Assembly (NCBI RefSeq): GCF_900129155.1
Contig: NZ_FQVF01000002.1
Coordinates: 62,001 to 126,000 of the forward strand
DNA from: Marinomonas polaris DSM 16579
Lineage (GTDB): Bacteria > Pseudomonadota > Gammaproteobacteria > Pseudomonadales > Marinomonadaceae
Reading direction: 5' to 3'
Length of the DNA: 64,000 bases
The first letter of the stretch is position 1, and every line of letters starts with the position of its first letter. Positions 50,918-60,350 of this stretch are shown piece after piece. The notes beneath the pieces are model-generated. The model was not told where the DNA came from and did no database searches. It was given only the letters and a program-made list of their open reading frames with translations. The position numbers were made by a program, and so were the translations under genes.

Positions 50918-51075
50918 TTAATATGTCCTAGTAAAAGAGCTGAATCAGTAACGTTTTTTTACACGCTATATTTTTAATATAAGAAAAGTAAGTCTTTGGA
51001 TTATTACGTTTTTGGATCAAGGCTTTAAGTGTATTTGCGTTTCTTTACAGTTTACCTATCTAGCTGAGAGCAATT

Positions 51076-51113
51076 ACAGATAAAGCAATTACTTATTAGA
51101 CTGCTTTATCTGT
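51076..51113. terminator. Hairpin between the RND operon and the MocR gene
   Basis: ACAGATAAAGCA (51076-51087) pairs with TGCTTTATCTGT (51102-51113), 14-nt loop. It lies just after the MocR stop on the minus strand and upstream of the RND operon. No strong T-run on the minus side, so terminator status is tentative. Confidence 0.45.
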
Positions 51114-51143
51114 ATCTTTTACGTCATGATAAGATTATTTGGT

Positions 51144-52568
51144 TCACCCTGCTTTTGCCCGTTGTTCGAAATTTTGCAAAATCATTGCTAAGGTTTTGAT
51201 TGCCCACTCGCGCCTTTCCATACTTTGCTCACTGAAGTTAAGTCTAAAGCAATTACGATACTTGCCCGTTGCAGAAAAAAGCGGGCCGGGTGCAAAGCCT
51301 ACGCCTTCTTCGCGGCAGCGTTCAATCAGCTTCATGCTGTCAATACTGGGGTGAAGCTCTACCCATAAGATAAAACTACCGACAGGGTAGCTAACTCTAG
51401 TATCGCTGGGTAAATAGTTTTTTATCACGCTAAGTAAATGGTCTCGCTGTTGCTCGTAGTCTTGTCTCATTTTTCGGATGTGCTTAGCGTAGCCTCCTAA
51501 GCGAATAAACTTCGCAATGGCAAGCTGGGGAAGAACTGGACACATAGAACTACTTACGTACTTGATGTGAGTAACTTTGTCTCGATAACGCCCCGGTGCA
51601 ATCCAGCCAACCCGCATGCCAGGCGCAATGGTTTTGGAAAATGATGAACACAGCAGAACTCTGCCATCTTCATCAAAGGATTTGATGGTTTTAGGACGTG
51701 GGAATTGATACGAGATATCACCGTAGATGTCGTCTTCTATTATGGCAATATCATAGCTTTGCGCGAGTCGATAGAGCTGCTCTTTTTTGTCTTCTGGCAT
51801 GGTGTAACCCAGCGGGTTATTGCATGTTGGTGTGACAAAAATCGCCTTAATTGGCCATTGGTCTAACGCTAACTCTAATGCCTCTAAACTGATACCAGTT
51901 TCGGGATGGGTTGGAATTTCCATCGCTTTAAGGTTCGCCGCTTTGATCGCTTGCATGGAGCCGTAGAAACTTGGAGACTCGATGGCAATAATATCGCCAG
52001 GTTCTGTCACCGCTCGTAAGCAAACAGATAGCGCTTCTTGGCAACCTGAGGTAACGACTAAATCGTCTGGGTGTAACTGGCAACCGGACGCTACGGCTAG
52101 ACGACAAAGTTGTGTGCGTAATTCTTCCGTACCACGAATGTCAGCGTAACCTAATCCTAATTCTGGTTTTTGTTTGGTAAGATCTGACAAAGTTTTGAGT
52201 AAAGGCTTCAAGGTTGTCGCTTTCATATCTGGCATAGCGTGCTGCAACTGTACGCCTTTGTTACCACTGCGATTCATCAACATATTGAGCACTTCTTCCC
52301 ATTGGGAAACTTCCAAAGGGCGCTGTGGTGGTCTTGAAATGCTGGGCAGATTGTCCTTTTTGCGTGAGCAAACAAAGTAGCCTGATTTTGGTCGAGCTTC
52401 TACCAGTAGCTCTTGCTCAAGTTGCCTATAAGCTTCTTGTACAGTTGAAATGCTGACACCATGTTCTTGGGCTAATTGGCGTACAGAAGGCAGCTTGTCG
52501 CCAGACTTATAAAAGTCATGTTGTATGTGTTCACGTAAGCGGTTGGCAAGTTTTTGATAAAGTGTCAT
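51144..52568 (-). CDS. MocR-type PLP-dependent GntR family regulator
   Basis: A 474-residue regulator with an N-terminal winged HTH of the GntR type (about 1-70: YQKLANRLREHIQ, KLPSVRQLAQEHGVSISTVQ) and a class I aminotransferase-like domain (about 95-465) with TSGCQEALSVCLRAVTEPGD, TPTCNNPLGYTMP and SSFSKTIAPGMRVGW (PLP Lys around 292). MocR proteins sense amines or PLP and regulate transport or vitamin B6 genes. ATG 52568 is used; an upstream frame to 52637 has no ribosome site. It is divergent from the DUF1127-LysE pair, which may be its target. The intergenic 246 bp contain no obvious paired operator that I can define. Confidence 0.87.
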   Translation of the reverse strand: MTLYQKLANRLREHIQHDFYKSGDKLPSVRQLAQEHGVSISTVQEAYRQLEQELLVEARPKSGYFVCSRKKDNLPSISRPPQRPLEVSQWEEVLNMLMNRSGNKGVQLQHAMPDMKATTLKPLLKTLSDLTKQKPELGLGYADIRGTEELRTQLCRLAVASGCQLHPDDLVVTSGCQEALSVCLRAVTEPGDIIAIESPSFYGSMQAIKAANLKAMEIPTHPETGISLEALELALDQWPIKAIFVTPTCNNPLGYTMPEDKKEQLYRLAQSYDIAIIEDDIYGDISYQFPRPKTIKSFDEDGRVLLCSSFSKTIAPGMRVGWIAPGRYRDKVTHIKYVSSSMCPVLPQLAIAKFIRLGGYAKHIRKMRQDYEQQRDHLLSVIKNYLPSDTRVSYPVGSFILWVELHPSIDSMKLIERCREEGVGFAPGPLFSATGKYRNCFRLNFSEQSMERREWAIKTLAMILQNFEQRAKAG

Positions 52569-52814
52569 AGCATCTCTCTTAAAGCCTTCTTGGTATCTGT
52601 ATTGATTATAAAGTGTATATTTGCCATTTATGACCATACAGATTTAGGTTTATTCGGCCATACAGTGCAAAAAAACCTCTCACTGTATGTTTAATAAAGT
52701 GATTTTTTGAATCTGTATCGTATTCCTGTCTTCTCTTAAAGTAGTTACTCATACACATAGTGCTTGTTAAGCCCTAATTAGTGCAGTTTACAAGTAGTCT
52801 AAAAGGAGAGGGTT

Positions 52815-53021
52815 ATGTTAGTTGTCAGCTTATTTGTTTGTATTCAACAAAGTATAGAGCGTTTTCAAACGCGTAAGAAATTGGCATCTCTAACTTCTCA
52901 GCAGATGATTGACATAGGCATGACAAAAGAACGCCATCAGGCTGAGTTGTCACAAGCGACTATTGTTGGACTTATGCGAGATGTAATATTCCTTATTAAA
53001 AATAAAGGGCAGATGTCATGA
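52815..53021 (+). CDS. DUF1127 small protein
   Basis: A 68-residue protein with the DUF1127 (YjiS-like) core LASLTSQQMIDIGMTKERH (around 26-44), a motif linked in other bacteria to RNA metabolism and to phosphate or carbon regulation. An N-terminal hydrophobic run is short. The ATG follows AGGAGAGGG. Its stop overlaps the ATG of the LysE gene by four bases, so the two are translationally coupled, an uncommon pairing. Confidence 0.8.
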   Translation: MLVVSLFVCIQQSIERFQTRKKLASLTSQQMIDIGMTKERHQAELSQATIVGLMRDVIFLIKNKGQMS

Positions 53022-53626
53022 TAGATGTATCTTTTTTCTTAGCGCTTGCCATGTTCGCTTTTGTAACTTCCGTGACACCGGGCCCGAATAACATTATGTT
53101 ATTGGCGTCAGGGGCGCAGTTTGGTTTTCGTCGAACCTTACCGCATATGCTAGGGATTGTACTTGGTGTCGCAAGTTTGTTGTTGTCTACTTTAATGGGG
53201 CTAGGTGCGTTGTTTACCTGGTATCCGCCTCTATACAACGTTTTAAAATGGGTTGGTTGTGCCTACTTACTTTGGTTAGCATGGAAAATTGGCAGTGCTC
53301 CAGTGGGAAAATTAGAAACTAAAAAAGCGCCATCTTCACCAATGAATTGGTGGCAGGCTTTGCTTTTTCAGTACGTTAATCCAAAAGCTTGGATGATGGC
53401 GATTGGTTGTGTCAGCTCGTTCGCAATTGCTGGAGATTTATATGTTCAGTCTGGTTTTTGGATGATCGTATTGTTTGCTGCGATGGGATTTCCTGCTATT
53501 TCTATTTGGGCATGGGCTGGAGTGAGTATTCGACGTTGGTTAACTGATCAAAAACGCCAACGAATCTTTAATTTTTGTATGGGGATTGCCACAGCCTCTA
53601 CATTATTACTGATTATTGGTAATTAA
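53018..53626 (+). CDS. LysE family amino acid exporter
   Basis: A 202-residue inner membrane exporter of the LysE/RhtB family, likely exporting an amino acid or analogue. Six hydrophobic segments are seen, with the family signature VTPGPNNIMLLASGAQFGFRR split across residues 18-38 and FQYVNPKAWMMAIGCV (around 110-125). It follows the DUF1127 gene with a 4-base overlap and lies across from a MocR regulator, a frequent partner of such exporters. Substrate unknown. Confidence 0.9.
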   Translation: MIDVSFFLALAMFAFVTSVTPGPNNIMLLASGAQFGFRRTLPHMLGIVLGVASLLLSTLMGLGALFTWYPPLYNVLKWVGCAYLLWLAWKIGSAPVGKLETKKAPSSPMNWWQALLFQYVNPKAWMMAIGCVSSFAIAGDLYVQSGFWMIVLFAAMGFPAISIWAWAGVSIRRWLTDQKRQRIFNFCMGIATASTLLLIIGN

Positions 53627-53648
53627 ACGCCCGGAAGAGGAGCGACAA

Positions 53649-53987
53649 GTGACAGGTAAACAGGAAGAGCAAAGTATTTCGAAGGATCACGAGTGGAGTC
53701 TTTATATGATAAAGACTCGCTTGAATACGCTTTATACTGGTATTAGTACCGATGTTGATCGACGCTTTAAAGAGCATTCCGGCGTGAGTAAGCGAGGTGC
53801 TCGCTATCTGAAGGGTAAAGGACCGCTTGAATTAGTATGGCATCAATCTGTTGGTTCAAAGAGTGACGCCTTAGTATTGGAGTATAAAGTAAAAAAATTG
53901 AATCGACGCCAAAAACTGAGCCTCATAGAAGGCGGAATAGACTTAACGGCATTAAGCCAATCATCTCGAAAAGAGACTAGCCTCTAA
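53649..53987 (+). CDS. GIY-YIG nuclease family protein (YhbQ-like)
   Basis: A small single-domain GIY-YIG protein similar to E. coli YhbQ, of uncertain role, possibly acting on damaged or branched DNA. The core WSLYMIKTRLNTLYTGISTD (in the degenerate L-Y-x10-Y-T-G form), VDRRFKEHSG, GARYLKGKGPLELVWH and LEYKVKKLNRRQKLSLIEG is complete. GTG 53649 behind GAAGAGGAG is preferred over a TTG at 53616 that lies within the LysE gene's end. Product about 112 residues. Confidence 0.85.
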   Translation: MTGKQEEQSISKDHEWSLYMIKTRLNTLYTGISTDVDRRFKEHSGVSKRGARYLKGKGPLELVWHQSVGSKSDALVLEYKVKKLNRRQKLSLIEGGIDLTALSQSSRKETSL

Positions 53988-54070
53988 TAGATAATATAAG
54001 CTTGTCTTTCCTGTCGATCATTCGTAGCATGTCATATATTTTGTGATGCTTGCTCTGGGAGGCAGGAGCT

Positions 54071-54451
54071 ATGATAAGTCATTTTGACCACATTGTTTTG
54101 ACCGTGGCAAATATCGACAAAGCCGTGTCTTTTTACGAAACCGTGTTGAAAATGGAGCCGATTTCCTTTGCAAATGGGCGTAAAGCCCTGCGTTTTGGCC
54201 AACAAAAGATCAACCTCCAATTGTTGGGTCAAGAACTGCGAAATCATGCAATGGAAGGATCTGGCGATTTATGCCTGATTACCAACTGGACCATTGACGA
54301 AGTTGTCACTCATTTGAAAGCTTGTAAGGTTGCTATCCTAGAAGGCCCAGTGACGAAATCTGGCGCATTAGGGCCAATCCAATCTGTCTATTTTAATGAT
54401 CCAGATAATAATCTAATAGAAGTCAGTGTTTATTCAGAAATCACAGAGTAA
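54071..54451 (+). CDS. VOC (glyoxalase-like) family protein
   Basis: A 126-residue single VOC domain: FDHIVLTVANIDKAVSFYE (5-23), ALRFGQQKINLQLLG (about 40-54), GSGDLCLITNW and YFNDPDNNLIEVSVY (about 107-121). The metal-ligand His (FDH) and Glu (LIE) are present. Family functions range from glyoxalase to antibiotic resistance; none is indicated here. The ATG at 54071 follows GGAGGCAGGAG; a TTG at 54050 is less likely. Confidence 0.87.
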   Translation: MISHFDHIVLTVANIDKAVSFYETVLKMEPISFANGRKALRFGQQKINLQLLGQELRNHAMEGSGDLCLITNWTIDEVVTHLKACKVAILEGPVTKSGALGPIQSVYFNDPDNNLIEVSVYSEITE

Positions 54452-54581
54452 CAGTTTAATAAAACTATTTAAGAGTCAGTAAGGCAGGCACTATTTTTTG
54501 TTAAGACGCCGCTTTTTTTAGTACTTCTTGTTATCATGAATTTTTTACTTTTTATCTATTGAAGGGACTCCCAGCAAGACT

Positions 54582-55706
54582 ATGAAAACTGTATTAATAG
54601 CGAAACAGAATCTTGAGAAAACCTATTCAGGCGCTTGTCGTAGTGTTCATGAAGAGATCAAGTATTTTTCTTCAGTTGGGTGTGAAGTACATACTATTTC
54701 TGAAAATGCCAATGTAGAAGATATAAACAAAAGCGGAGGCATTTCGCATAAATCAAAGCGATTTTTCTGGCAAAAAAAATTCAAGCGTAGAATTCAATTT
54801 AGTAATGAAACTTTAAAGCTAGCCAAAAAAATCAAAGCGGATTTGCTTATAGGTCATGGGGATTTACAGCATCCAGATGTTCATTTTATTCATAACTGCG
54901 TACATTTAGCAGCAGAAAAAATTCATAATAAGCCACTATCTAAAAATGATGAAATGTATTTAACCCATACGCCTATTTTTCAAAATCATCAGTTTAAGCA
55001 TATTGTGGCGAACTCTTATTTGACAAAAAATGAGCTAATTGCACGTTTCTCTGTGCCTGAAAAAGATATATCGGTTATTTATCCCGCCATAGATGAAAGC
55101 CAGTTTAAGATTTTGTCTAACGAGGTTAAGGCTAGAATTCGAAAAGACCTAGATGTAAAAGAAGATGAGCTTTTAGTTGGTTTGGTTACCTCAGGTAATT
55201 TTAAAAAACGTGGTATTGACCGTTTTTTTGAAGCCATTAGTCTCTTGCCAGAAGAGATAGCTAACAAAACTCACTTTGTTTTCGTCGGAAAAGATCAATT
55301 GACTCAAGAGTTTCAGGCGATTTTAGACCGTTCTCCCTACAAAAATAGAGTGCGCCAACTTCCTATTATTAATAATGTCGAAGAATATTTTAATGCTCTA
55401 GACATCTTTGTTTTACCGGCGAGAATAGAAGAATTCGGGCGCGTTGTTGCTGAAGCTATGGCTTGTGGCGCACCTGTGATTACGACCAAATGGGTTGGTG
55501 CAAGTGAACTTATGAAAAATGAATCGGCTGGCTTTATCTACGATGGAGAAAGTAATCAAGTATTAGCTAATCTAATGGATGCTTTGCTAAGTGATAAGGC
55601 GCTGCGTGACCGAGTATCTTTGGAAAACCAAGAGTCTGCTAAAGATGTGTATGAATCTGCATTAGATGAGAAATTTAATGCTGTTTTTAATGCTTATCTT
55701 CGTTGA
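54582..55706 (+). CDS. Glycosyltransferase family 4 protein
   Basis: A 374-residue GT-B fold glycosyltransferase, cytoplasmic, probably acting in cell-surface polysaccharide synthesis. The acceptor half (1-180) has KTYSGACRSVHEEIKYFSS; the donor half (190-374) has LVGLVTSGNFKKRGIDRFFEA, and the GT4 signature EEFGRVVAEAMACGAPVITT (284-303) followed by GASELM. It lies alone with a terminator after it. AT-rich relative to neighbours. Donor sugar and acceptor are unknown. Confidence 0.87.
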   Translation: MKTVLIAKQNLEKTYSGACRSVHEEIKYFSSVGCEVHTISENANVEDINKSGGISHKSKRFFWQKKFKRRIQFSNETLKLAKKIKADLLIGHGDLQHPDVHFIHNCVHLAAEKIHNKPLSKNDEMYLTHTPIFQNHQFKHIVANSYLTKNELIARFSVPEKDISVIYPAIDESQFKILSNEVKARIRKDLDVKEDELLVGLVTSGNFKKRGIDRFFEAISLLPEEIANKTHFVFVGKDQLTQEFQAILDRSPYKNRVRQLPIINNVEEYFNALDIFVLPARIEEFGRVVAEAMACGAPVITTKWVGASELMKNESAGFIYDGESNQVLANLMDALLSDKALRDRVSLENQESAKDVYESALDEKFNAVFNAYLR

Positions 55707-55713
55707 ATTTTAA

Positions 55714-55748
55714 GACATAGTGCATTCATAGAATGCACTATGTCTTTT
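55714..55748. terminator. Bidirectional terminator after the glycosyltransferase
   Basis: GACATAGTGCATTC (55714-55727) pairs perfectly with GAATGCACTATGTC (55731-55744) with a 3-nt loop and TTTT after. It serves the convergent recQ gene as well. Confidence 0.85.
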
Positions 55749-55753
55749 CTAGT

Positions 55754-57709
55754 TTATAAGTCTTGTATCGCTTTTAGAACTGACAAATAACTTTTTTCTT
55801 CATACGCACCAAACCCGCTAAGTTGGCGGGCTTTTATTTTTGTGAAAATGGGTTGTGTTAAACCCGTTAAGAAGCGCGTAATCAATATCGCTGTGACTTG
55901 AGTCGCTGGGCTTTTGTTTCCAACATGTTGAGCGAATTCTCGAGCGTACTCTGCTAAATTATCCTGCCACGTCACATCACTATCTATGTCTGCTTGCTGT
56001 GAAAAGACCAGAACCTTTCCTCGACAAACCGAGCAGTGACCACAATGTTCTGGTGAATTCTGATCACCAAAATATCGTGCTAAATTATTATTTAAGCAGT
56101 GATCCAATTGGAAGAAGCGTATCATGGTGGCGATTCGTGCAACTTCAGCACTTTGTTTTTCTTCTACATATTGATGCAATTGGTTTGCTAATGTCTGATG
56201 GTGAAAATGCTCGCTATGGACTTGATACACTTCAGTCAGGCCTTTGCTTTCTAGCGTCAGAACATTGTGATCCGCTGCGAATTCCAAGACTTGTAATACG
56301 TCGCCTCGTGATAAGCCCGCTTCGTTAAATAGCTTATCAAAATCAGGTGTGCCCCAGATTTTCTTGTATTGGATGCCTTTTAGAATTGCATGGTAGGCAG
56401 CTTGCCACTCGGTTGGGATTTGATTGGCAAAAGCGATTCTATCGCCTTCCCATTTAATTTTGATATCCGCGTAAAAACTGTATTTTGGCGTGAGCGCACC
56501 GAATAATTCGAGCTGCACCAATAAGGTTTTGAGCGGTAAAGAGCGAATGTTGGTGAGATTGGACAATCCGTATAGCTGTGTTTCCCATTCGCTTTCGACT
56601 GTTCCTTCACTGATGCAGCGCAGTAAATTATCTATATCCTGAGGTTCTGGCGTATCACCATAAACAAAGTTTTCTAAGGTGCTTAAACCTTCCAAACTGG
56701 CGAGCATTACACATCGGCTCGGTTGGTTATCTCGCCCCGCACGGCCAATTTCTTGGCTATAGTTTTCGATTGATTTGGGTAAATCAAAATGCACGACTAA
56801 ACGAATATCAGATTTATCGATTCCCATGCCAAACGCAATGGTCGCAACGATAATACGTGTTTTACTATTCATAAAGTTGGCTTGAATAGCGCTGCGAATA
56901 TCACTATTCAAGCCTGCATGGTAGGCGACAGCTGAGTAGCCATCGGCTTGTAGAGCGCGAGCGACATCTTCGGCCGTTTTCTGCTGAGTAACATAAACGA
57001 TACTCGCGCCTTGGATTTCATTGAAAATATTTTTTAAGACGTTTAGCTTTTGATGGCTTTGTACGGGTATAAGATCAATATCTAAGTTGTGTCGGTAAAA
57101 GCCAGTTTGCACTATATGTTCAGGGTATATGGCAAACTTTTGCGCCATGTCTCTTTGCACTCTGCGTGTCGCCGTGGCAGTTAACAGTAAGACTAATGGA
57201 ATGGCCAACTCTTGTTGATAAGAGGGTAGTTTTAGATAGTCCGGACGGAAGTTATGACCCCATTCTGAAATACAGTGAGCTTCGTCGACTACTAACATAG
57301 AAATCGGAACGCGCTTGATAAAACGACGAAAACGCTCATTTTTAAAGCGTTCAACCGAGATCATTAAAATCTTAATAGCGCCACTCTGTACTCCAGACAT
57401 AACAGCTTGGCTTTCATCTTTGCTTTGACTTGAATCTAAGCAAGCAGCGGGAATGCCTTTTGCGGTTAAAAACGCTAATTGATCATGCATCAAGGCAATC
57501 AATGGTGAGATCACCAACGTCAAATTAGGGAGTTGAGTGGCGGTGAATTGGTAACACAATGATTTACCAGAACCCGTTGGGAAAACCGCGAGCGATGAGT
57601 ATCCAGTCAGAAGCTGTTCAATAGTTTGCTTTTGACCTTCACGGAACTCGTTGAAACCGAACAAAGAATGAAGAGAGTGTTCTAATGGTGCTGTATTTGA
57701 AGGCATCAT
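55754..57709 (-). CDS. recQ: RecQ family ATP-dependent DNA helicase
   Basis: A 651-residue RecQ-type helicase, which unwinds DNA 3'-5' in recombination and repair. Motif I VFPTGSGKSLCYQ, motif II VVDEAHCISEWGHNFRPD (about 140-157 from ATG), LLTATATRR, and the RecQ GMGIDKSDIR and QEIGRAGRD segments are present. A zinc-binding group HCGHCSVC lies near residue 560. ATG 57709 overlaps the srkA stop in an ATGA arrangement, which decides the start. Compared with E. coli RecQ, the aromatic-rich loop reads HCISEWGHNF rather than HCVSQWGHDF, and the HRDC domain is not evident. Confidence 0.9.
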   Translation of the reverse strand: MMPSNTAPLEHSLHSLFGFNEFREGQKQTIEQLLTGYSSLAVFPTGSGKSLCYQFTATQLPNLTLVISPLIALMHDQLAFLTAKGIPAACLDSSQSKDESQAVMSGVQSGAIKILMISVERFKNERFRRFIKRVPISMLVVDEAHCISEWGHNFRPDYLKLPSYQQELAIPLVLLLTATATRRVQRDMAQKFAIYPEHIVQTGFYRHNLDIDLIPVQSHQKLNVLKNIFNEIQGASIVYVTQQKTAEDVARALQADGYSAVAYHAGLNSDIRSAIQANFMNSKTRIIVATIAFGMGIDKSDIRLVVHFDLPKSIENYSQEIGRAGRDNQPSRCVMLASLEGLSTLENFVYGDTPEPQDIDNLLRCISEGTVESEWETQLYGLSNLTNIRSLPLKTLLVQLELFGALTPKYSFYADIKIKWEGDRIAFANQIPTEWQAAYHAILKGIQYKKIWGTPDFDKLFNEAGLSRGDVLQVLEFAADHNVLTLESKGLTEVYQVHSEHFHHQTLANQLHQYVEEKQSAEVARIATMIRFFQLDHCLNNNLARYFGDQNSPEHCGHCSVCRGKVLVFSQQADIDSDVTWQDNLAEYAREFAQHVGNKSPATQVTAILITRFLTGLTQPIFTKIKARQLSGFGAYEEKSYLSVLKAIQDL

Positions 57710-58713
57710 CGTGAAATTTGTCCCCATTCTAATTCGCAGTTTTTTAGCTCGTTTAAGTGATTTATCCAGTAGTCTTCACTGCCAAACCAAGCAAAAGCTT
57801 TGGTAAAAGCAGGGTCATGCCAACGGCTTTGTAGCCATGCAGTGTAACTAATGACACGCACACATTTAAAAACATCGACTAAATCCAATTCACGAGTTTC
57901 AAAAGGCAAATAGGTCTCGTAACCTTCAATGATTTCGCTTAATTGTTGTCTTGGATTTTCTGTTTGAGTAATGTGTAACCATAAATCTTGAACGGCAACA
58001 CCATTCTGGCAATCATCAAAATCTAATAAATGAAATTGACCGTCGTGCAACATCAAATTACTACGGTGACTGTCACCATGAATCGGTCGAAGCTGCCTTG
58101 GCCAATAGCTCTTAATGCTGGCCTCGCACATATCTCGCAGCGTAGCGATTTGTCTTATATAAATAGGCTTGAGCTTTTCAGGCAGCTGTAATTCTTCTGC
58201 TAGTTCTGATTGTCCAAATAAAGTACGCCCCGTCAAAATCTGATTAGCTGCATCATCCATTTGTGATAAAGGAGAGACACTGATGCGCTCTTTAAAGGGA
58301 GTTGTCGATAGAGTTTTGTGAAGCTGACCGATGAGTTCGCCAATTTGATAAAGCTGATCAAGGTTGTCTGCTTCAGGGTGTTGCCCAACTAGACGTGGAG
58401 ACAAGCAAAAATACATGTCGTTATGACGAAGCAAACTCTCATCACTAAATTCCAATGGGGCAACAACAGGAACGCCTGCGGCTTTGAGCTTTAATAATGT
58501 TTGGTGCTCTTCTCGAATCTGCGCTTCGTTCCAGCGTTCTGGGCGGTAAAATTTTGCAATGACAGGTGATGCCTCTTCAATACCAATCTGATAGACCCGA
58601 TTCTCGTAACTATTTAAAGGGTAAATACGAGAATCGCTCCACAAACCGGTTGACTCTACGGCATCTAAAATGACATCTGGAATAAGGGACGAAAAGGAAT
58701 GAGTAGCCGTCAT
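57706..58713 (-). CDS. srkA: Stress response serine/threonine kinase SrkA (YihE-like)
   Basis: A 335-residue protein kinase-fold enzyme of the SrkA/RdoA type, in E. coli acting against programmed death and envelope stress. ENRVYQIGIEEASPVIAKFYRP opens the lobe, IREEHQTLLKLKAAGVPVVAPL follows, and IHGDSHRSNLMLHDGQFHLLDFDDC (in two parts around 208-232) holds the catalytic Asp and metal-binding Asp. Length matches E. coli (328). Its stop overlaps the recQ start, so the two are coupled. Confidence 0.92.
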   Translation of the reverse strand: MTATHSFSSLIPDVILDAVESTGLWSDSRIYPLNSYENRVYQIGIEEASPVIAKFYRPERWNEAQIREEHQTLLKLKAAGVPVVAPLEFSDESLLRHNDMYFCLSPRLVGQHPEADNLDQLYQIGELIGQLHKTLSTTPFKERISVSPLSQMDDAANQILTGRTLFGQSELAEELQLPEKLKPIYIRQIATLRDMCEASIKSYWPRQLRPIHGDSHRSNLMLHDGQFHLLDFDDCQNGVAVQDLWLHITQTENPRQQLSEIIEGYETYLPFETRELDLVDVFKCVRVISYTAWLQSRWHDPAFTKAFAWFGSEDYWINHLNELKNCELEWGQISR

Positions 58714-58804
58714 AAAGGATGCTCTGATATTAAAAGATAAACGTGTGTAAGTGACGATAACATCAATTTTTAAATTAGCGCATGACCATAACGGTGTGGG
58801 GGGA

Positions 58805-60070
58805 TTATAGCAAGCCGAGGCGTTTTTTAAGTGTGTGTTTTTGAGCGTCAGTGAGGGGAGTAGCTTGTCCTGATTTAATCAAACGATTCCATTGTTTCCA
58901 TGACTTTATAGCTTCACCAACATGGTCCCGGGTAAGGTATTGCTGGATTTCTACACGAAAAGAGTTGGATATCGCTGCAGGGTTGGCTTTTCCAAAGGTT
59001 CGCAGCCGGACAAGTGTGCGTTTAAACTTCTCTGCTAGCTTTGAGTTGTCCGAGCTGTTTGCCATTATATTAGTTAGGCACTTTAAATACTCATAATAGT
59101 ATTCGACCTTTTCATGGCTGGTTTCACGAGTTAATCGAATGACTTTTGAATACGCTTGTTCAGCAGTAGGCCAATCGTTTAATTGCATACTGATTTGAGC
59201 GAGGCGTAATGCGCGTTCTGTGGAGCGTGGAGAAACGTCTAAAACACTGCTCATAACAGCTTGAGCGTCTTCTAGATTACCTAAATCTTCGTGTGCGTCA
59301 GCAAGTAAATCATAGGCAGATAAGAAATGACGACTTAAGCCAATAGTGTGTTCTAGTTTTTTTATGGCAGCAGCGACGGTACCGAGTTTGAACTCGCATA
59401 ATGCTATACCATAATGTGCCCAAGCTAGGTTTTTGCTTTTTTGAATGATAAGCATGTAGTGGTTTTTTGCATCTTTGTAACGGCCCCGTGCATAGAGTGA
59501 CTCTCCAATGATTTTTAAGCATTGGCTCGCAAGGTTAGGATATTGCGTCATGATGGCTTTAGCTTGTGCTTCCATCTTTTCAAAATCATTTTCTTTTCTA
59601 GCTGTATTAATACCTTCGAAGGTTTTCTTTTGTTTTTGGACTCGCTCGAAGCGCCGGAAAAAAGCAGCTGGTGGAAAGGGTTTAACTAAATAGCTGTCTG
59701 GTTGATATTCCAGCACGCTAACAACGCTTTCATAAGCTGTGTCGGCGGTAATCATAATAAAAATAGTGGAATGGTCTTGGGAGTAGTTCTTACGAGAGGT
59801 CTCTAAAATTTGCTGACCGTCAATGCTGCCGCCAAGGTTGTAGTCTGACAACACGACATCATAAGGTCTTTCTAGAATTCGCTTGATAGCAGATTGTCCA
59901 GAAGGTTCCACGTCTATATTAGAATAGCCCATTGACGTCATTAAAGACTTCAACATGAGTCGCATTTCACCGATATCTTCGATGATCAAAACACGCTTTT
60001 TTGATAGGTCGATAAGTCCTTGATGGATATCATTTGTGTTTTCAACGCCAAGGGCGATTACATCTGTCAA
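58805..60070 (-). CDS. REC-TPR response regulator 1
   Basis: A 421-residue protein with an N-terminal receiver domain (about 25-145: LIIEDIGEMRLML, phospho-acceptor Asp76 in LSDYNLGG, ITADTAYE, YLVKPFPP) and a TPR domain of about six repeats (about 160-340, for example WAHYGIALCEFKLGTVAAAIKKLE). There is no DNA-binding or enzyme output, so it probably acts through protein contacts. It is strongly related to the next gene. No kinase gene is adjacent, and the partner is unknown. Confidence 0.87.
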   Translation of the reverse strand: MTDVIALGVENTNDIHQGLIDLSKKRVLIIEDIGEMRLMLKSLMTSMGYSNIDVEPSGQSAIKRILERPYDVVLSDYNLGGSIDGQQILETSRKNYSQDHSTIFIMITADTAYESVVSVLEYQPDSYLVKPFPPAAFFRRFERVQKQKKTFEGINTARKENDFEKMEAQAKAIMTQYPNLASQCLKIIGESLYARGRYKDAKNHYMLIIQKSKNLAWAHYGIALCEFKLGTVAAAIKKLEHTIGLSRHFLSAYDLLADAHEDLGNLEDAQAVMSSVLDVSPRSTERALRLAQISMQLNDWPTAEQAYSKVIRLTRETSHEKVEYYYEYLKCLTNIMANSSDNSKLAEKFKRTLVRLRTFGKANPAAISNSFRVEIQQYLTRDHVGEAIKSWKQWNRLIKSGQATPLTDAQKHTLKKRLGLL

Positions 60071-60310
60071 AGGTACTACCTGACTTTAATGAGCTTGCAA
60101 TAAGTCTAATGCCTTATTTATATCACTTGAAAAACTAAAAAACTTATAGTGATCGTAATTTTATAGATTAAATCTGGAAGTTTTCAGGTTTTTTTATTTA
60201 ATATCAACAGGGTAAGAGAGATTTAGATTTGTTACAGAATGTAACTTTTTGGGCGTTATTTATCTAATGATAAGATTTTCTAGGAATTGAACTTTTCTGT
60301 GTCCATCAGG

Positions 60311-60347
60311 GTTGGCGTAAAAACGATAGCAACTTTTTTACGCCAAC
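60311..60347 (-). terminator. Terminator-like hairpin after the second REC-TPR gene
   Basis: GTTGGCGTAAAAA (60311-60323) pairs with TTTTTACGCCAAC (60335-60347), 11-nt loop, four bases beyond the stop at 60351. No T-run follows outside the stem, but the stem itself is A/T-ended. Confidence 0.6.
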
Positions 60348-60350
60348 TAT

